Part shown: piece after piece, positions 1 through 8,032 of the stretch
Numbering within the stretch: the stretch's first letter is position 1
How the letters are laid out: each line of letters opens with the position of its first letter
Source of the DNA: Acidovorax sp. GBBC 1281
GTDB lineage: Bacteria > Pseudomonadota > Gammaproteobacteria > Burkholderiales > Burkholderiaceae_C
Reading direction: 5' to 3'
Length of the DNA stretch: 64,000 bases
NCBI RefSeq assembly: GCF_028473645.1
Contig: NZ_CP097269.1
Location: 3,800,001 to 3,864,000, forward strand
Notes under the pieces: model-generated
Told to the model about the DNA's origin: nothing
The model's database searches: none
What the model saw: only the letters and a program-made list of their open reading frames with translations
Position numbers and translations under genes: made by a program

Positions 1-1
1 G

Positions 2-571
2 GTGGCGGAGGACACCGCCGCACCGTGGGAAGACGACATCACTGCGATCGCCGCATTAGATTGGCCTTGCTTCAGTATGCAAGCGGCAGCCATTCTGCAG
101 CAGCAGGCCACCGGCGCATGCACTGTGGCGAAGGCGTACTCGGTCGTCAGCAATCGGTTGATAGCCGTCTGCGCTGCGCTGGAGCTCACCCACGACTTGG
201 CCGCCATGGCTGCGCGGCTGCAGGAGGTCGTGCCCATGCCAATCCGCACAAATCCCCATCAGCCCGTCCGGGTCGGTCACGACTACGAGGACAACTTAGC
301 TGAAGCCACCGGAGCAGTCGCAGTGATCGGGCGCAACATGCCCGGCTACGTGCTTTTCGAAAGCAAAGCATGCCTGATCAAATTCGTGGAAAAGAGCGCT
401 TCGCAGGCCGCCTGCCTCAACCTCATGCTCGCCTACTTGGTCAACAAGATTGGTACGAACGATGGGCCAGACGGCGATTTCGTCGCTGACTTTGCAGACT
501 TCGTGAGCGATCAAGTGTATGAACACCAGCAGGCCGTCGGCGCGCTGCTCAAAGCTGGAAGTGCAGCATGA
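2..571 (+). CDS. hypothetical protein of integrative element (possibly 5'-partial)
   Basis: A 189-residue open frame begins with GTG at the second base of the window, so the true start may lie upstream. I do not recognise the family. The protein is soluble-looking, alanine-rich, with mixed helical segments and no signal peptide or membrane span. Its TGA stop overlaps the ATG of the next gene (ATGA at 568-571), so translation is probably coupled. It is the first visible member of a chain of overlapping genes ending in an integrase, which suggests an accessory function of the mobile element. Confidence 0.6.
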   Translation: MAEDTAAPWEDDITAIAALDWPCFSMQAAAILQQQATGACTVAKAYSVVSNRLIAVCAALELTHDLAAMAARLQEVVPMPIRTNPHQPVRVGHDYEDNLAEATGAVAVIGRNMPGYVLFESKACLIKFVEKSASQAACLNLMLAYLVNKIGTNDGPDGDFVADFADFVSDQVYEHQQAVGALLKAGSAA

Positions 572-1245
572 ACGCCGTCACTACCCCCACAAACGCACAG
601 CAATCGAAAGCCCGGGCATCAGAAAAAACGGCGAATAAAGCGGCAGCCGCGGAGCACCTGAAGACCGAGCACTGCATTGAGGTGCTACGGATCGCGCTTG
701 GGCAGGCGGCCGAGACGGAGGAAACTGCCTCTTGGACGGGTGAAAGCGACCGGTTGCTGCGCGTGGCGCACGAGTTGGCGGGTCGAATGATCGGACCCGC
801 AGCCGGCTTGTGGTCGGATGGAACGATCGCCAACAGTGCGCACACCATTGCGGCATTGATCAAAGCCGCATTGCAGGTGCCAGGCGATACACCCTCGGAG
901 GAACGTCGCGGATTGATTGAGCAAGCTCGCGTACAACTCGTGGCCTTGACCAACGACCCAACCGTGCTCAATGGCTGGGAGACCTACCCGCAGTCCAAAG
1001 GGCCGGCGTGGCAAACCAATCAGCACACCCGGGTGCTGGGAGTCGTGGCTGTGCAGGCCGACACCCTGAGCAGTTTCCTCGTCGCAGCGCGGATGCGTGC
1101 CGAGGGTGCCGGTAACCTCCAGGCGGTCGGGGATTTGCTGATGGCTCAGCTCGTTGCCGAGTTCATCGGGTCAATTGCTGATGAAGCATGTGGCTCTGTC
1201 TACTGCGGCGGCCCGATCGCGTGGGCTGGAGGAGAAAGCGCATGA
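568..1245 (+). CDS. hypothetical protein of integrative element
   Basis: The 225-residue product is unrecognised. It starts at an ATG overlapping the stop of the preceding gene and ends in a TGA overlapping the next ATG (1242-1245). The N-terminal 30 residues are polar and lysine/alanine-rich. The remainder looks like a globular helical protein without membrane segments. Gene order and overlaps place it in one transcript with the DUF4224 protein and integrase. A function cannot be assigned from sequence alone. Confidence 0.6.
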   Translation: MNAVTTPTNAQQSKARASEKTANKAAAAEHLKTEHCIEVLRIALGQAAETEETASWTGESDRLLRVAHELAGRMIGPAAGLWSDGTIANSAHTIAALIKAALQVPGDTPSEERRGLIEQARVQLVALTNDPTVLNGWETYPQSKGPAWQTNQHTRVLGVVAVQADTLSSFLVAARMRAEGAGNLQAVGDLLMAQLVAEFIGSIADEACGSVYCGGPIAWAGGESA

Positions 1246-1673
1246 CAGACCAGCCTTCAAAACCGGGCAGCATGGTCGCGCGCCCCTCAGATGGTCCGGT
1301 TGCGGCAGCGGCCGCATCCATCTGCGCCATACCGCACGGCCAGCCTCACATCGATGCCGCGGCATGGTACGACCAACACGCCGAACTGGCCCACCGCCTG
1401 CTGCACCTAGCCGTTCGGGCAGCCACTCTGCCGCCGGGCGCAGAGGACAGAGAGGTTAACGAGGCCCTGGCAGCATTGCTGTTGCATGCTCGCGAGATCG
1501 TGGGGTACGAGCTGCCCACGCTGCTGGCCAAGGACGGCACTCACACTATTCCCTTCGAGCGATTCGCCACCGCCCGGGCCAAGGTCTCCGCGCTCCTTCT
1601 CGAGTTGGTCCGCACGCGGGCAGAACTGGCCGCGCTGCAGAGCGAAACGAAAGGCCCTGACCATGCTGGATGA
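1242..1673 (+). CDS. hypothetical protein, related to the next gene product
   Basis: The 143-residue frame is started at ATG 1242 because this codon overlaps the upstream stop. A longer frame from 1188 would run inside the previous gene. Residues about 40-120 resemble the start of the protein encoded at 1663-2187: both show a W-x3-H-x3-H-x-LLH start, an AL-x-ALL-x-HAR centre, and an IP[FY]...[TS]RA-x-V-x-AL end. I know no name for this domain. The gene is part of the compact overlapping operon of the integrative element. Confidence 0.6.
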   Translation: MTDQPSKPGSMVARPSDGPVAAAAASICAIPHGQPHIDAAAWYDQHAELAHRLLHLAVRAATLPPGAEDREVNEALAALLLHAREIVGYELPTLLAKDGTHTIPFERFATARAKVSALLLELVRTRAELAALQSETKGPDHAG

Positions 1674-2187
1674 CGATGACAAAGCCGAGTGGCTCTCCGA
1701 GCACGAGTGGCTTGTGCACGAGTTGCTGCACGAAACGCGAAAGCTGGCGCGGTGTCTGGGCAAGGTAGACGGAGCAACCCAGCGAGGCTACGACATGGCA
1801 TTGCAGGCGCTGCTCGCCCACGCCCGGAATGTGGATCCCCGCCATCTGGTGGTGGCCGGCCGCGGCGGCGTGGGCAGCATCCCGTACGCTTTGTACGCTG
1901 CTTCCCGCGCCGAGGTGCCCGCGCTACGGCGGGCGGCGCAGGAGGAGCAGGCCAACACCACGAAGCTCACACGCGACGACACGAAGGCGCTCTGGCACGC
2001 GGTCGAGGCACAGGGCGCAGTGATCAAGGACTGTCAGCGGCGGGGCTTCACGCTGGACGACCTGCACGCCGAGCGTGCAACCCGCGACGCTGCGCGCGCC
2101 GCGCTACGCAAGGTCAACGCCATCAGACAAGCGCAGGCGGAAGAACGCGCAGCCAGACGCGGGCGAGGAGAGCGAGAATGTCTTTGA
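1663..2187 (+). CDS. hypothetical protein, paralogue of the preceding gene product
   Basis: The 174-residue product starts MLDDDDK at ATG 1663 inside the last 11 bases of the previous gene. Residues 1-90 align with the previous protein (for example WLSEHEWLVHELLH against WYDQHAELAHRLLH). The C-terminal half is charged and probably coiled-coil, rich in Arg, Ala and Glu. Tandem placement suggests an old duplication with an added C-terminal helix. The function is unknown; the lack of a signal peptide points to the cytoplasm. Confidence 0.6.
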   Translation: MLDDDDKAEWLSEHEWLVHELLHETRKLARCLGKVDGATQRGYDMALQALLAHARNVDPRHLVVAGRGGVGSIPYALYAASRAEVPALRRAAQEEQANTTKLTRDDTKALWHAVEAQGAVIKDCQRRGFTLDDLHAERATRDAARAALRKVNAIRQAQAEERAARRGRGERECL

Positions 2188-2408
2188 AGCCTGAGCCGCT
2201 GGCCACCGAACTGCTGCAGCCGTCAGAGCTGCGGGACCTTACAGGCACGTCGAAAATCGACGAACAGGAGCGTATCCTGACCCAGGACGGCATTCCCTAC
2301 CGACGCCGCGGCAATCGCATGCTGGTCAGCCGGCACCACACCCGCGAATGGCTGGCGGGCCGGGTCGTGACGCCCGCGCGCGGCGTGAACCTGGCGGCCG
2401 TGGTATGA
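2178..2408 (+). CDS. DUF4224 family protein (excisionase-like position)
   Basis: The 76-residue protein has the DUF4224 pattern: a short helix ending LLQPSELRDLTG, then QERIL...DGIPYRRRGNRMLVSR. This pattern is common in small proteins encoded just before phage tyrosine integrases. The ATG at 2178 overlaps the previous gene by 10 bases, and the stop overlaps the integrase start (ATGA at 2405-2408). Family knowledge suggests a winged-helix DNA-binding role like an excisionase, but that activity is inferred only from position and fold type. Confidence 0.75.
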   Translation: MSLKPEPLATELLQPSELRDLTGTSKIDEQERILTQDGIPYRRRGNRMLVSRHHTREWLAGRVVTPARGVNLAAVV

Positions 2409-3432
2409 CCAACGCGCACCCTCGCCTGCGATCCCACACGCGCAAGCGCGCAAGCGGGAAGGTGGTGACCTATTACTTCTACGACCGGCGCCCAGAGGGT
2501 GTGCCCGACATCCCTCTGGGCGCCGACTACGACGTGGCAATGAGGAAGTGGGCCGAGCTGTACCACGACACAGGCCCGTCCATCGCCGGCACGCTTGAGG
2601 AGGCATTTGCGGGCTGGGAGTTGGAGGTGCTGCCCAAGTACGACAGCAAGGTGACCAAGGCCGGCTACTCGAAGCACTTGCGCCGCATTCGGCCAGTGTT
2701 TTCGGGCCAAGCACATGGGATCAGGTCACGCTGCCCATCCTCAAGGCCTACCTGCTCAAGCGCACGGCCAAGACCCAAGGAAACCGGGAAATGGCCCTGC
2801 TGTCGATCATCTGGAACTGGGCCCGGGGTGAAGGCTATACGGCGCTGCCTTGGCCGGCTGCTGGCATGGAGCGCAGCAAGTGGCGCAACAAAGAGAAGCC
2901 CCGAAAGATGAAGGTGCCGGACCACCTGTACGAGGCGATCTATGCGCAGGCCGACCAGCCACTGCGGGACTGCATGGACCTGGGCTCGGCCACTGGGATG
3001 CGGCTGACCGACTGCATTACCGTACTGATGCCGCGGGGCGATGTGCTGCACATGGAGGCCAGCAAAACCGGGAAAGAGGCAGAGTGGGACCTGAGCCTGT
3101 CGGCCACGCTGCCAGGCCTGCTAGCGCGCCGCCGCGCGATGAACGCCGACCACTTGATGCTGTTGTCCTGTCCGGACGGCAAGCCGCTGAACTTCACCCG
3201 GCTGCGCTACCGCTGGGACACGGCGCGCGAGCAAGCGGTGGTGGTAGCCGGCCTGGCCAACGACGATGACCTGGTGCGCGCCATTCGGGCGCTGTACCTA
3301 CGCGACATGCGCAAGCGGGCGGCCCAGAAGTCGGAGGATCTGGAGGCGGCCTCGGCACTGCTGCAGCACTCGGACAAGCGCATCACAGAGCGCCACTACG
3401 GGGGCGTGCGCAAGCTGAAACCGGTGAGTTGA
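2405..3432 (+). pseudogene. tyrosine-recombinase integrase with -1 frameshift
   Basis: The N-terminal part is read from ATG 2405 to about 2700 (arm-binding type start, then YYFYDRRPEGVPDIPLG). The rest, including the catalytic domain, is in another frame and ends at 3432. The two parts join smoothly if one T is added to the TTTT run at 2699-2702, giving ...RPVFFGPSTWDQV.... The second part keeps the recombinase residues: Arg in TGMRLTD, Arg in LRDMRKRAA, and His and Tyr in LLQHSDKRITERHYGG. The shift separates the N-terminal arm-binding and core-binding regions from the catalytic domain. It could be a real mutation or a homopolymer sequencing error. The gene faces the tRNA-derived attachment site just downstream. 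Confidence 0.85.
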
Positions 3433-3527
3433 AACCTGTTCCGCTTTTGGCTTTTACCGAAGGGAGCTGGAAGGTGCGAAATGCGGAACGGATTGCCCGC
3501 AAACCCGCATGAATCCTCAATTTCTCG

Positions 3528-3585
3528 TGGGACTCAAAATCCCCCGCCGCAAGGCGTGCCGGTTCGATTCCGGCCCCGGGCACCA
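3528..3585 (+). other. attachment site: 3' part of tRNA-Leu(CAA)
   Basis: The segment folds as the 3' half of a class II tRNA. The anticodon loop CTCAAAA (3533-3539, anticodon CAA) is followed by the 3' anticodon strand TCCCC and a variable arm CGCC-GCAA-GGCG (3545-3556). Next come the T arm GCCGG-TTCGATT-CCGGC (3558-3574), the acceptor strand CCCGGGC, A, and CCA (3583-3585). No D arm or matching GCCCGGG acceptor strand exists upstream. This is therefore the displaced end left when an element integrates in a tRNA gene; the intact copy should lie left of the window. Confidence 0.85.
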
Positions 3586-3653
3586 TGGCTTTCTTGCCAT
3601 GAATGCACAGCAGCTTGTTCCTCGGTGCACATCCTGCATACTCTGAATGAATG

Positions 3654-3674
3654 GCCCGCTTTCGTGGGCTTTTT
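3654..3674 (+). terminator. rho-independent terminator of the original tRNA-Leu
   Basis: GCCCGC-TTTC-GTGGGC (one G-T pair) is followed by TTTTT. It lies about 70 bases after the tRNA CCA end and would have terminated the tRNA transcript before the element was inserted. Confidence 0.7.
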
Positions 3675-3744
3675 GCTTTCAGCAGCCCGGCCCTCTCGAC
3701 AGTACATAGCCAGGCACCGTGCTCGGATCCCCGACTCAAAACAA

Positions 3745-3776
3745 AAAGCCCCGATGCGTTGCCGCATCGGGGCTTT
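3745..3776. terminator. bidirectional terminator
   Basis: A perfect 14-bp stem runs from 3745-3758 to 3763-3776 with a TTGC loop and A/T runs on both outer sides. It can serve the minus-strand csbD gene (stop at 3808) and transcription from the left. Confidence 0.85.
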
Positions 3777-3807
3777 CTCATCCGCAGAGGCATCGCCTCC
3801 GCAGGCA

Positions 3808-3987
3808 TTACTTCACGGCATCCTTGATGTTCTCTTTGACGTCGCCATAGTTCTTCTGGGTGGTGCCCTCGACCTGCTTGGCAACGCCCTTGGCTTGCTG
3901 CTCGGGGCTGTTGATCAGCTCGCCGGTCTTTTGTTGAACCTTGCCTGCCACGTCCTTCAATGCGCCCTTGACTTGATCGGTGTTCAT
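3808..3987 (-). CDS. CsbD family general stress protein
   Basis: The 59-residue product starts MNTDQVKGALKDVAGKVQQK and continues with the typical CsbD repeats (TGELI...KGVAKQVEGTTQKNYGDVKE). It was identified by reading the minus strand. A good ribosome binding site, GAAAGGAAT, precedes the ATG. CsbD-like proteins are small, hydrophilic and induced by general stress; their molecular role is unknown. A strong terminator follows at 3745-3776, so the gene appears to be transcribed alone. Confidence 0.9.
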   Translation of the reverse strand: MNTDQVKGALKDVAGKVQQKTGELINSPEQQAKGVAKQVEGTTQKNYGDVKENIKDAVK

Positions 3988-4112
3988 GGTGATTCCTTTC
4001 GGTGAGGTAAGTGCAAAACAAAATGGCTTTGCATGACCTGAAGGCTAAGACCCGATCCGCAGGGCCCGCGCGGGCGGAAGCCATCCGTTGGCGTCAGCAA
4101 CTGCCTACACAA

Positions 4113-4133
4113 GAAAAAACCCGCAGCGCGGGT
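4113..4133 (-). terminator. rho-independent terminator (minus strand)
   Basis: On the minus strand ACCCGC-GCT-GCGGGT is followed by six T. It lies about 100 bases after the stop of the 4232-4444 gene and probably ends that transcript. Confidence 0.75.
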
Positions 4134-4231
4134 GGCGTGCGGGTCGGCAGATTTCGAAAGCAGTTTTCAATTAAAACTGGATCGCGGCACTGATTGTTCG
4201 ATGCAGTACTGGGCTCAAGCGGCTGAAAGGC

Positions 4232-4444
4232 TCATTTGGTCCACTTGCGTTGCACCTTGGGTTTGACCCGGATGTCCACGGCCTTGCGCACTTCGGGGCG
4301 GCCGGTTTCCGCATTGGTGTCCACCACGTCTTCGAGGGCGATCTTCTCCACCTCGGAGTCCGTCTGCTCTTCCAGCTTTTCCAGCACGGCACCCACACGC
4401 TTTTCCGCGTCGGACACCTCCCGCTCGGTACCTCCGCGATTCAT
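4232..4444 (-). CDS. small hypothetical charged protein
   Basis: The 70-residue product (MNRGGTEREVSDAEKRVGAV...) is highly charged and helical in the first half. It ends in a basic tail (RVKPKVQRKWTK). There is no signal peptide. The start overlaps the stop of an upstream 45-codon frame (ATGA at 4441-4444), and a GGGAG ribosome site lies 5' of the ATG. I do not recognise a family. It sits among small stress-type genes. Confidence 0.6.
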   Translation of the reverse strand: MNRGGTEREVSDAEKRVGAVLEKLEEQTDSEVEKIALEDVVDTNAETGRPEVRKAVDIRVKPKVQRKWTK

Positions 4445-4578
4445 CGGAGGCTCCCTGCAGCATGGCCGCTCGCGTACTGCACATGCGGTGGTTCATCCGC
4501 CTGTTCGGGCGGGGGCGCGGGCACATCGGGCTCGACGGGCAGATCGGCCTTGCCAGGAGCGGGAGGATGGGAGGCCAT
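4441..4578 (-). CDS. small proline-rich hypothetical protein
   Basis: A 45-codon frame, MASHPPAPGKADLPVEPD..., is proline- and acid-rich and probably unstructured. Its TGA overlaps the ATG of the 4232-4444 gene, which argues for translational coupling. No convincing ribosome site precedes the ATG, so the start, or the gene itself, is uncertain. Confidence 0.4.
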   Translation of the reverse strand: MASHPPAPGKADLPVEPDVPAPPPEQADEPPHVQYASGHAAGSLR

Positions 4579-4665
4579 GGGAGGATGGAAAGGTTGTTGG
4601 CGGGCGGTACAGCGTGCCGGGTGCCGGCGTCGGGATGCGGACCGAGATGCTCTGTTTCCTGCAGC

Positions 4666-4758
4666 TCAGAGACCGCTCATGACCGAAGCGGCCAAGTAGG
4701 CGATTCCAAGGCTGGAAAACAGCATGAATCCGGCGAGGACAGTCAGAGTTTCTTTCAT
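4666..4758 (-). CDS. 30-residue single-span membrane peptide
   Basis: Reading the minus strand gives MKETLTVLAGFMLFSSLGIA then YLAASVMSGL and a stop. Nearly the whole chain is one hydrophobic helix. The ribosome site GAAGGA lies 8 bases before the ATG, which supports real translation. Such very short membrane peptides are usually missed by gene callers. The role is unknown; it lies in a cluster of small stress-associated genes. Confidence 0.65.
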   Translation of the reverse strand: MKETLTVLAGFMLFSSLGIAYLAASVMSGL

Positions 4759-4856
4759 ATGTTCAATCCTTCAATAGGAACAGACCATCGGAAGCAAGCT
4801 ATGACTGGCATCCACGACGCTGGGGGCACAAAAAGGGTGAGAAGAATCTCCTTATG

Positions 4857-5033
4857 TCAGCGGGTGGGTCCGCTGCCGAACTGCTTGCCACCGCCGGAAT
4901 TCTTGTTCACCGTGGCCCAGGCCCGGCGCTTGGCCTCCGGCTCGCTGAGACCCTGGTGTTCATCACTGTCTTCGATGTGTTCGGTTTGGCGTTTTTGCTT
5001 GTTTGTGTACGCCGACTTGTCACCTCTTGGCAT
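4857..5033 (-). CDS. plasmid stabilization-type small basic protein
   Basis: The 58-residue product begins MPRGDKSAYTNKQKRQTEHI and ends AWATVNKNSGGGKQFGSG. This matches my memory of small proteins often labelled 'plasmid stabilization protein' in beta-proteobacteria. The start at 5033 was chosen because GAGGAG lies just upstream; a longer frame from 5093 lacks such a site. The protein is hydrophilic and probably DNA- or stress-associated, but the family name does not prove a plasmid role. Confidence 0.75.
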   Translation of the reverse strand: MPRGDKSAYTNKQKRQTEHIEDSDEHQGLSEPEAKRRAWATVNKNSGGGKQFGSGPTR

Positions 5034-5175
5034 GGCTGCTCCTCGGATGGGTTTGTCGTGCCGCTTGGGGTTCAACACGCCGTGAAGCAGCACAGGCGAT
5101 ACCTTAAAACCGCCCCCGCGGGTCGTCTGTAGGACGAAGGCGTTTGCAGCAGGGTCTCAGGACCCGGGCACCATG

Positions 5176-5221
5176 GAAAAAACCCGGCGGCCTCTCCATG
5201 GCTGGAGGGGCGGCGCCGGGT
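5176..5221 (-). terminator. rho-independent terminator (minus strand)
   Basis: The outer stem ACCCGGC/GCCGGGT (5182-5188 with 5215-5221) encloses an inner 8-bp stem (5191-5198 with 5203-5210, one G-T pair). Six T follow on the minus strand. It lies just after the stop of the 5271-5489 gene. Confidence 0.8.
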
Positions 5222-5270
5222 GCGGACACCGGCATGGGGCCGGGTCGGATCGATGGGCGAAGGCTGGCGG

Positions 5271-5489
5271 TCAGCTTTCCTGGCGGCGGATCAGTTGGCG
5301 GCCCGCGTCGGTGATGGCCAGATCGCCGGCCGGATTCTTGGCCACGTAGCCGCGTTCGTAGAGCCGTCCGGACAGGTGGTGCGTGAGCGCCTCGGGCACG
5401 CTGATGGCACGGCCCAGCTCCAGTTGCTTGAGCGCTTCGAGCTCATCCACCGTGGGGTCGAAATGCGGTGCGTGATAAACGGTTCCCAT
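5271..5489 (-). CDS. hypothetical protein, 72 residues
   Basis: Starting at the ATG preceded by GGAGAAAG, the product reads MGTVYHAPHFDPTVDELEAL and ends AITDAGRQLIRRQES. The middle (ALTHHLSGRLYERGYVAKN) followed by a short strand-like AITDAGRQLI resembles the end of a winged-helix fold, as in small regulators, but no definite family is recognised. A strong terminator follows. The longer frame from 5567 has no ribosome site. Confidence 0.65.
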   Translation of the reverse strand: MGTVYHAPHFDPTVDELEALKQLELGRAISVPEALTHHLSGRLYERGYVAKNPAGDLAITDAGRQLIRRQES

Positions 5490-5627
5490 GAAGCTTTCTC
5501 CTTGTTGGTTGCACAGACGCTGCAGTTCGTTGGTCCACGGCCTAGCGCTTGAGCTGCAGCTGACCAAAGGGTAGCCGCGCTGTCACCCGCGCGCAATCGG
5601 CCGGCGGAGCGGAAGGCGCCCGAGGAC

Positions 5628-6524
5628 TCAACTCGCGGCCATGTCCTGCAACCAGTGGGCGAAGGCGGCTAGCACGGGGGGCTGGGGCTGCGCCGGGGTG
5701 ATGAGGTAGTAGGCGCGTTCGCCGCGCAGGGGCCGCTCGCAGGCCAGCACCAGTTCGCCCCGGGCCCGCTCGGCCTCGATCAGCAACGGGGGCATGAGCG
5801 CCACGCCCAGCCCGTGCGAAGCGGCCACGGCCAGCATGGAAAACAGCTCGTAGCGCGGCCCGTCGAGTGCGCGCGGCGCCTGCACGTCCATCGCCTCGAA
5901 CCATTGCCGCCATCCGTAGGGGCGCGTGGTCTGCTGCAGCAGCGGCAGGCCCGCCAGCGCCTGGGGTTCGAGCGGCCGCCCGCCGGGCAACAGGCGCGGG
6001 CTGCACACGGGCACCACGTCTTCCTGCAAGAGCCGCATCGCCTGCGTACCCGGCCAGTTGCTGACCTGCTCGGGCGTGCCGGCATACAGCGCGGCGTCGA
6101 ATCCGGTGTCGGCGAACAGGAAGGGCCGCGTGCGCGTCTCGATGTGCACGACGATGTCCGGATGCGCCTGGGCCAGCAGGGGCAAGCGCGGGATCAGCCA
6201 GCGCGTGGCGAAGGTGGGCACCGCGGCCAGCGCGATCGACCCGCCCTGCCCCTGGTGCGCCATCACGTCCAGCGTGTCGCGCTCCAGCCCCTGCAGCCAG
6301 CGGCCCACCTGCCGCGCGTAATGGGTGCCCGCCGGGGTGAGCGCCACGCCGTGCCGCGTGCGGCGGAACAGCGCCACGCCCAGGAAATCCTCCAGTGCCA
6401 TGATCTGCCGCGACACGGCGCCCTGGGTGAGCGCCAGTTCCTGGGCCGCGCGGGTGTAGCTTTCATGGCGGGCCGCAGCCTCGAAGCAGGCCAGGGACTG
6501 GGTGGAGGGCAAGGTTCGGCGCAT
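5628..6524 (-). CDS. LysR-family regulator, GcdR-like
   Basis: The 298-residue protein has an N-terminal LysR helix-turn-helix ([20 protein letters not shown], then [12 protein letters not shown]) and an effector domain of normal length. It is divergent from a glutaryl-CoA dehydrogenase gene, the arrangement of GcdR, which activates glutarate catabolism. The effector is inferred to be glutarate or a related acyl compound. The start at 6524 gives the usual short arm before the HTH. A symmetrical ATTCA-N4-TGAAT lies in the shared 186-bp spacer. Confidence 0.85.
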   Translation of the reverse strand: MRRTLPSTQSLACFEAAARHESYTRAAQELALTQGAVSRQIMALEDFLGVALFRRTRHGVALTPAGTHYARQVGRWLQGLERDTLDVMAHQGQGGSIALAAVPTFATRWLIPRLPLLAQAHPDIVVHIETRTRPFLFADTGFDAALYAGTPEQVSNWPGTQAMRLLQEDVVPVCSPRLLPGGRPLEPQALAGLPLLQQTTRPYGWRQWFEAMDVQAPRALDGPRYELFSMLAVAASHGLGVALMPPLLIEAERARGELVLACERPLRGERAYYLITPAQPQPPVLAAFAHWLQDMAAS

Positions 6525-6559
6525 GGCGCGATTGTGCCGAAACCCCGACCCCACTGGCC

Positions 6560-6573
6560 ATTCAGATATGAAT
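6560..6573. promoter_or_regulatory. candidate operator between the LysR gene and gcdH
   Basis: ATTCA-GATA-TGAAT is a perfect 5-bp inverted repeat in the divergent intergenic region. It fits a dimeric regulator site, although the spacing is one base off the classic T-N11-A LysR box. Confidence 0.4.
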
Positions 6574-6710
6574 TGATCGCATGTCTGGATGCAGCATCCT
6601 CGCTTGCACCGCGCGATCCATGCGCCTACCATCGCATCAACCCGGCCGCCCATGCGCTTTTCGCACACCGGCACCGATCCGAACCAACCTTCCCCGGAGA
6701 CACCCCCCCC

Positions 6711-7907
6711 ATGGCCCACGCCGCCTTCCAATGGAGCGACCCGTTCCTGCTCGACCAGCAACTGACCGACGACGAGCGCATGGTTCGCGACGCCGCCGCC
6801 GCCTTCTGCCAGGACAAGCTCGCACCGCGCGTGCTGGAGCAGTTCCGCCATGAAAAGACCGACATCGCCATCTTCCGCGAGATGGGCGAAGTGGGCCTGC
6901 TGGGCCCCACCATTCCCGAGCAGTACGGCGGCCCCGGCCTGAACTACGTGGCCTACGGCCTCATCGCCCGCGAGGTCGAACGCGTGGACTCGGGCTACCG
7001 CTCGATGGCCAGCGTGCAAAGCTCCCTCGTGATGGTGCCGATCCACGAGTTCGGCACCGAGGCGCAAAAACAGAAGTACCTGCCCAAGCTGGCCAGCGGC
7101 GAGTGGATCGGCTGCTTCGGCCTGACCGAGCCGGACCACGGCTCCGACCCCGGCAGCATGGCGTCGCGCGCCAAGAAGGTGCCGGGCGGCTATTCGCTGT
7201 CGGGCGCCAAGATGTGGATCACCAACAGCCCGATCGCCGATGTGTTCGTGGTCTGGGCCAAGGAAGTGTCCGAGGCCGGCGCGGTCGGCCCGATCCGCGG
7301 GTTCGTGCTCGAAAAGGGCATGAAGGGCCTGAGCGCCCCTGCCATCCACGGCAAGGTGGGCCTGCGCGCCAGCATCACCGGCGAGATCGTGATGGACGAA
7401 GTGTTCGTGCCCGAGGAAAACGCCTTTCCCGAGGTGCAGGGCCTCAAAGGCCCCTTCACCTGCCTGAACAGCGCCCGCTACGGCATCGCCTGGGGCGCGC
7501 TGGGCGCGGCGGAATTCTGCTGGCACACCGCCCGCCAGTACACGCTGGACCGCAAGCAGTTCGGCCGGCCTCTGGCGGCCAACCAGCTCATCCAGAAGAA
7601 GCTGGCCGACATGCAGACCGAGATCGCCATCGGCCTGCAGGCCTGCCTGCGCCTGGGCCGCATGAAGGACGACGGCACCGCCTCGGTCGAGGCCACGTCC
7701 ATCATCAAGCGCAACAGCTGCGGCAAGGCGCTGGACATCGCCCGCATGGCGCGCGACATGATGGGCGGCAACGGCATCAGCGACGAGTTCGGCGTGGCGC
7801 GCCACCTGGTGAACCTGGAGGTGGTCAACACCTACGAGGGCACGCACGATGTGCACGCGCTGATCCTGGGCCGGGCCCAGACCGGCATCGCTGCCTTCGC
7901 GAACTGA
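6711..7907 (+). CDS. gcdH: glutaryl-CoA dehydrogenase
   Basis: The 398-residue FAD enzyme oxidatively decarboxylates glutaryl-CoA to crotonyl-CoA in lysine/tryptophan/glutarate breakdown. Acyl-CoA dehydrogenase signatures are complete: [16 protein letters not shown] near residue 140, the [18 protein letters not shown] strand, and the C-terminal [16 protein letters not shown] with catalytic Glu376. Length and motifs match GcdH rather than short-chain enzymes. The divergent LysR gene and the downstream CoA-transferase support the pathway call. GGAGA lies a little far (about 14 bases) before the ATG. Confidence 0.93.
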   Translation: MAHAAFQWSDPFLLDQQLTDDERMVRDAAAAFCQDKLAPRVLEQFRHEKTDIAIFREMGEVGLLGPTIPEQYGGPGLNYVAYGLIAREVERVDSGYRSMASVQSSLVMVPIHEFGTEAQKQKYLPKLASGEWIGCFGLTEPDHGSDPGSMASRAKKVPGGYSLSGAKMWITNSPIADVFVVWAKEVSEAGAVGPIRGFVLEKGMKGLSAPAIHGKVGLRASITGEIVMDEVFVPEENAFPEVQGLKGPFTCLNSARYGIAWGALGAAEFCWHTARQYTLDRKQFGRPLAANQLIQKKLADMQTEIAIGLQACLRLGRMKDDGTASVEATSIIKRNSCGKALDIARMARDMMGGNGISDEFGVARHLVNLEVVNTYEGTHDVHALILGRAQTGIAAFAN

Positions 7908-7998
7908 ACCGGCAAACCGACCCACGCGCCCCGGCCTGGACCGCCAGGGCGGGCGCTGCGGGGCAGTTCATGGCCTTTCAGGCCTCCAGCGCAATCAG

Positions 7999-8032
7999 TA
8001 CTAGGGCGTATTGCTACATTTTTCATAGCAAA
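7999..8032 (-). repeat. dispersed Comamonadaceae-type short repeat, copy A
   Basis: On the minus strand: TTTGCTATGAAAAATGTAGC then AATACGCCCTAGTA. The 17 bases AGCAATACGCCCTAGTA (7999-8015 on the complement) are identical to copy D at 46549-46565. It lies in the leader of the CoA-transferase gene, ending 12 bases before its ATG. Confidence 0.8.

Noticed and set aside
4011..4193. A 60-codon plus-strand frame (MQNKMALHDLK...)
   Set aside because: It overlaps a minus-strand terminator, has no ribosome site, and composition unlike neighbouring proteins.
5628..7925. A 765-codon frame on the minus strand spanning the LysR gene and the gcdH region
   Set aside because: Only the 298 codons from 6524 encode a recognisable protein. 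The rest is the antisense shadow of gcdH, with low-complexity His/Ala/Gly content.
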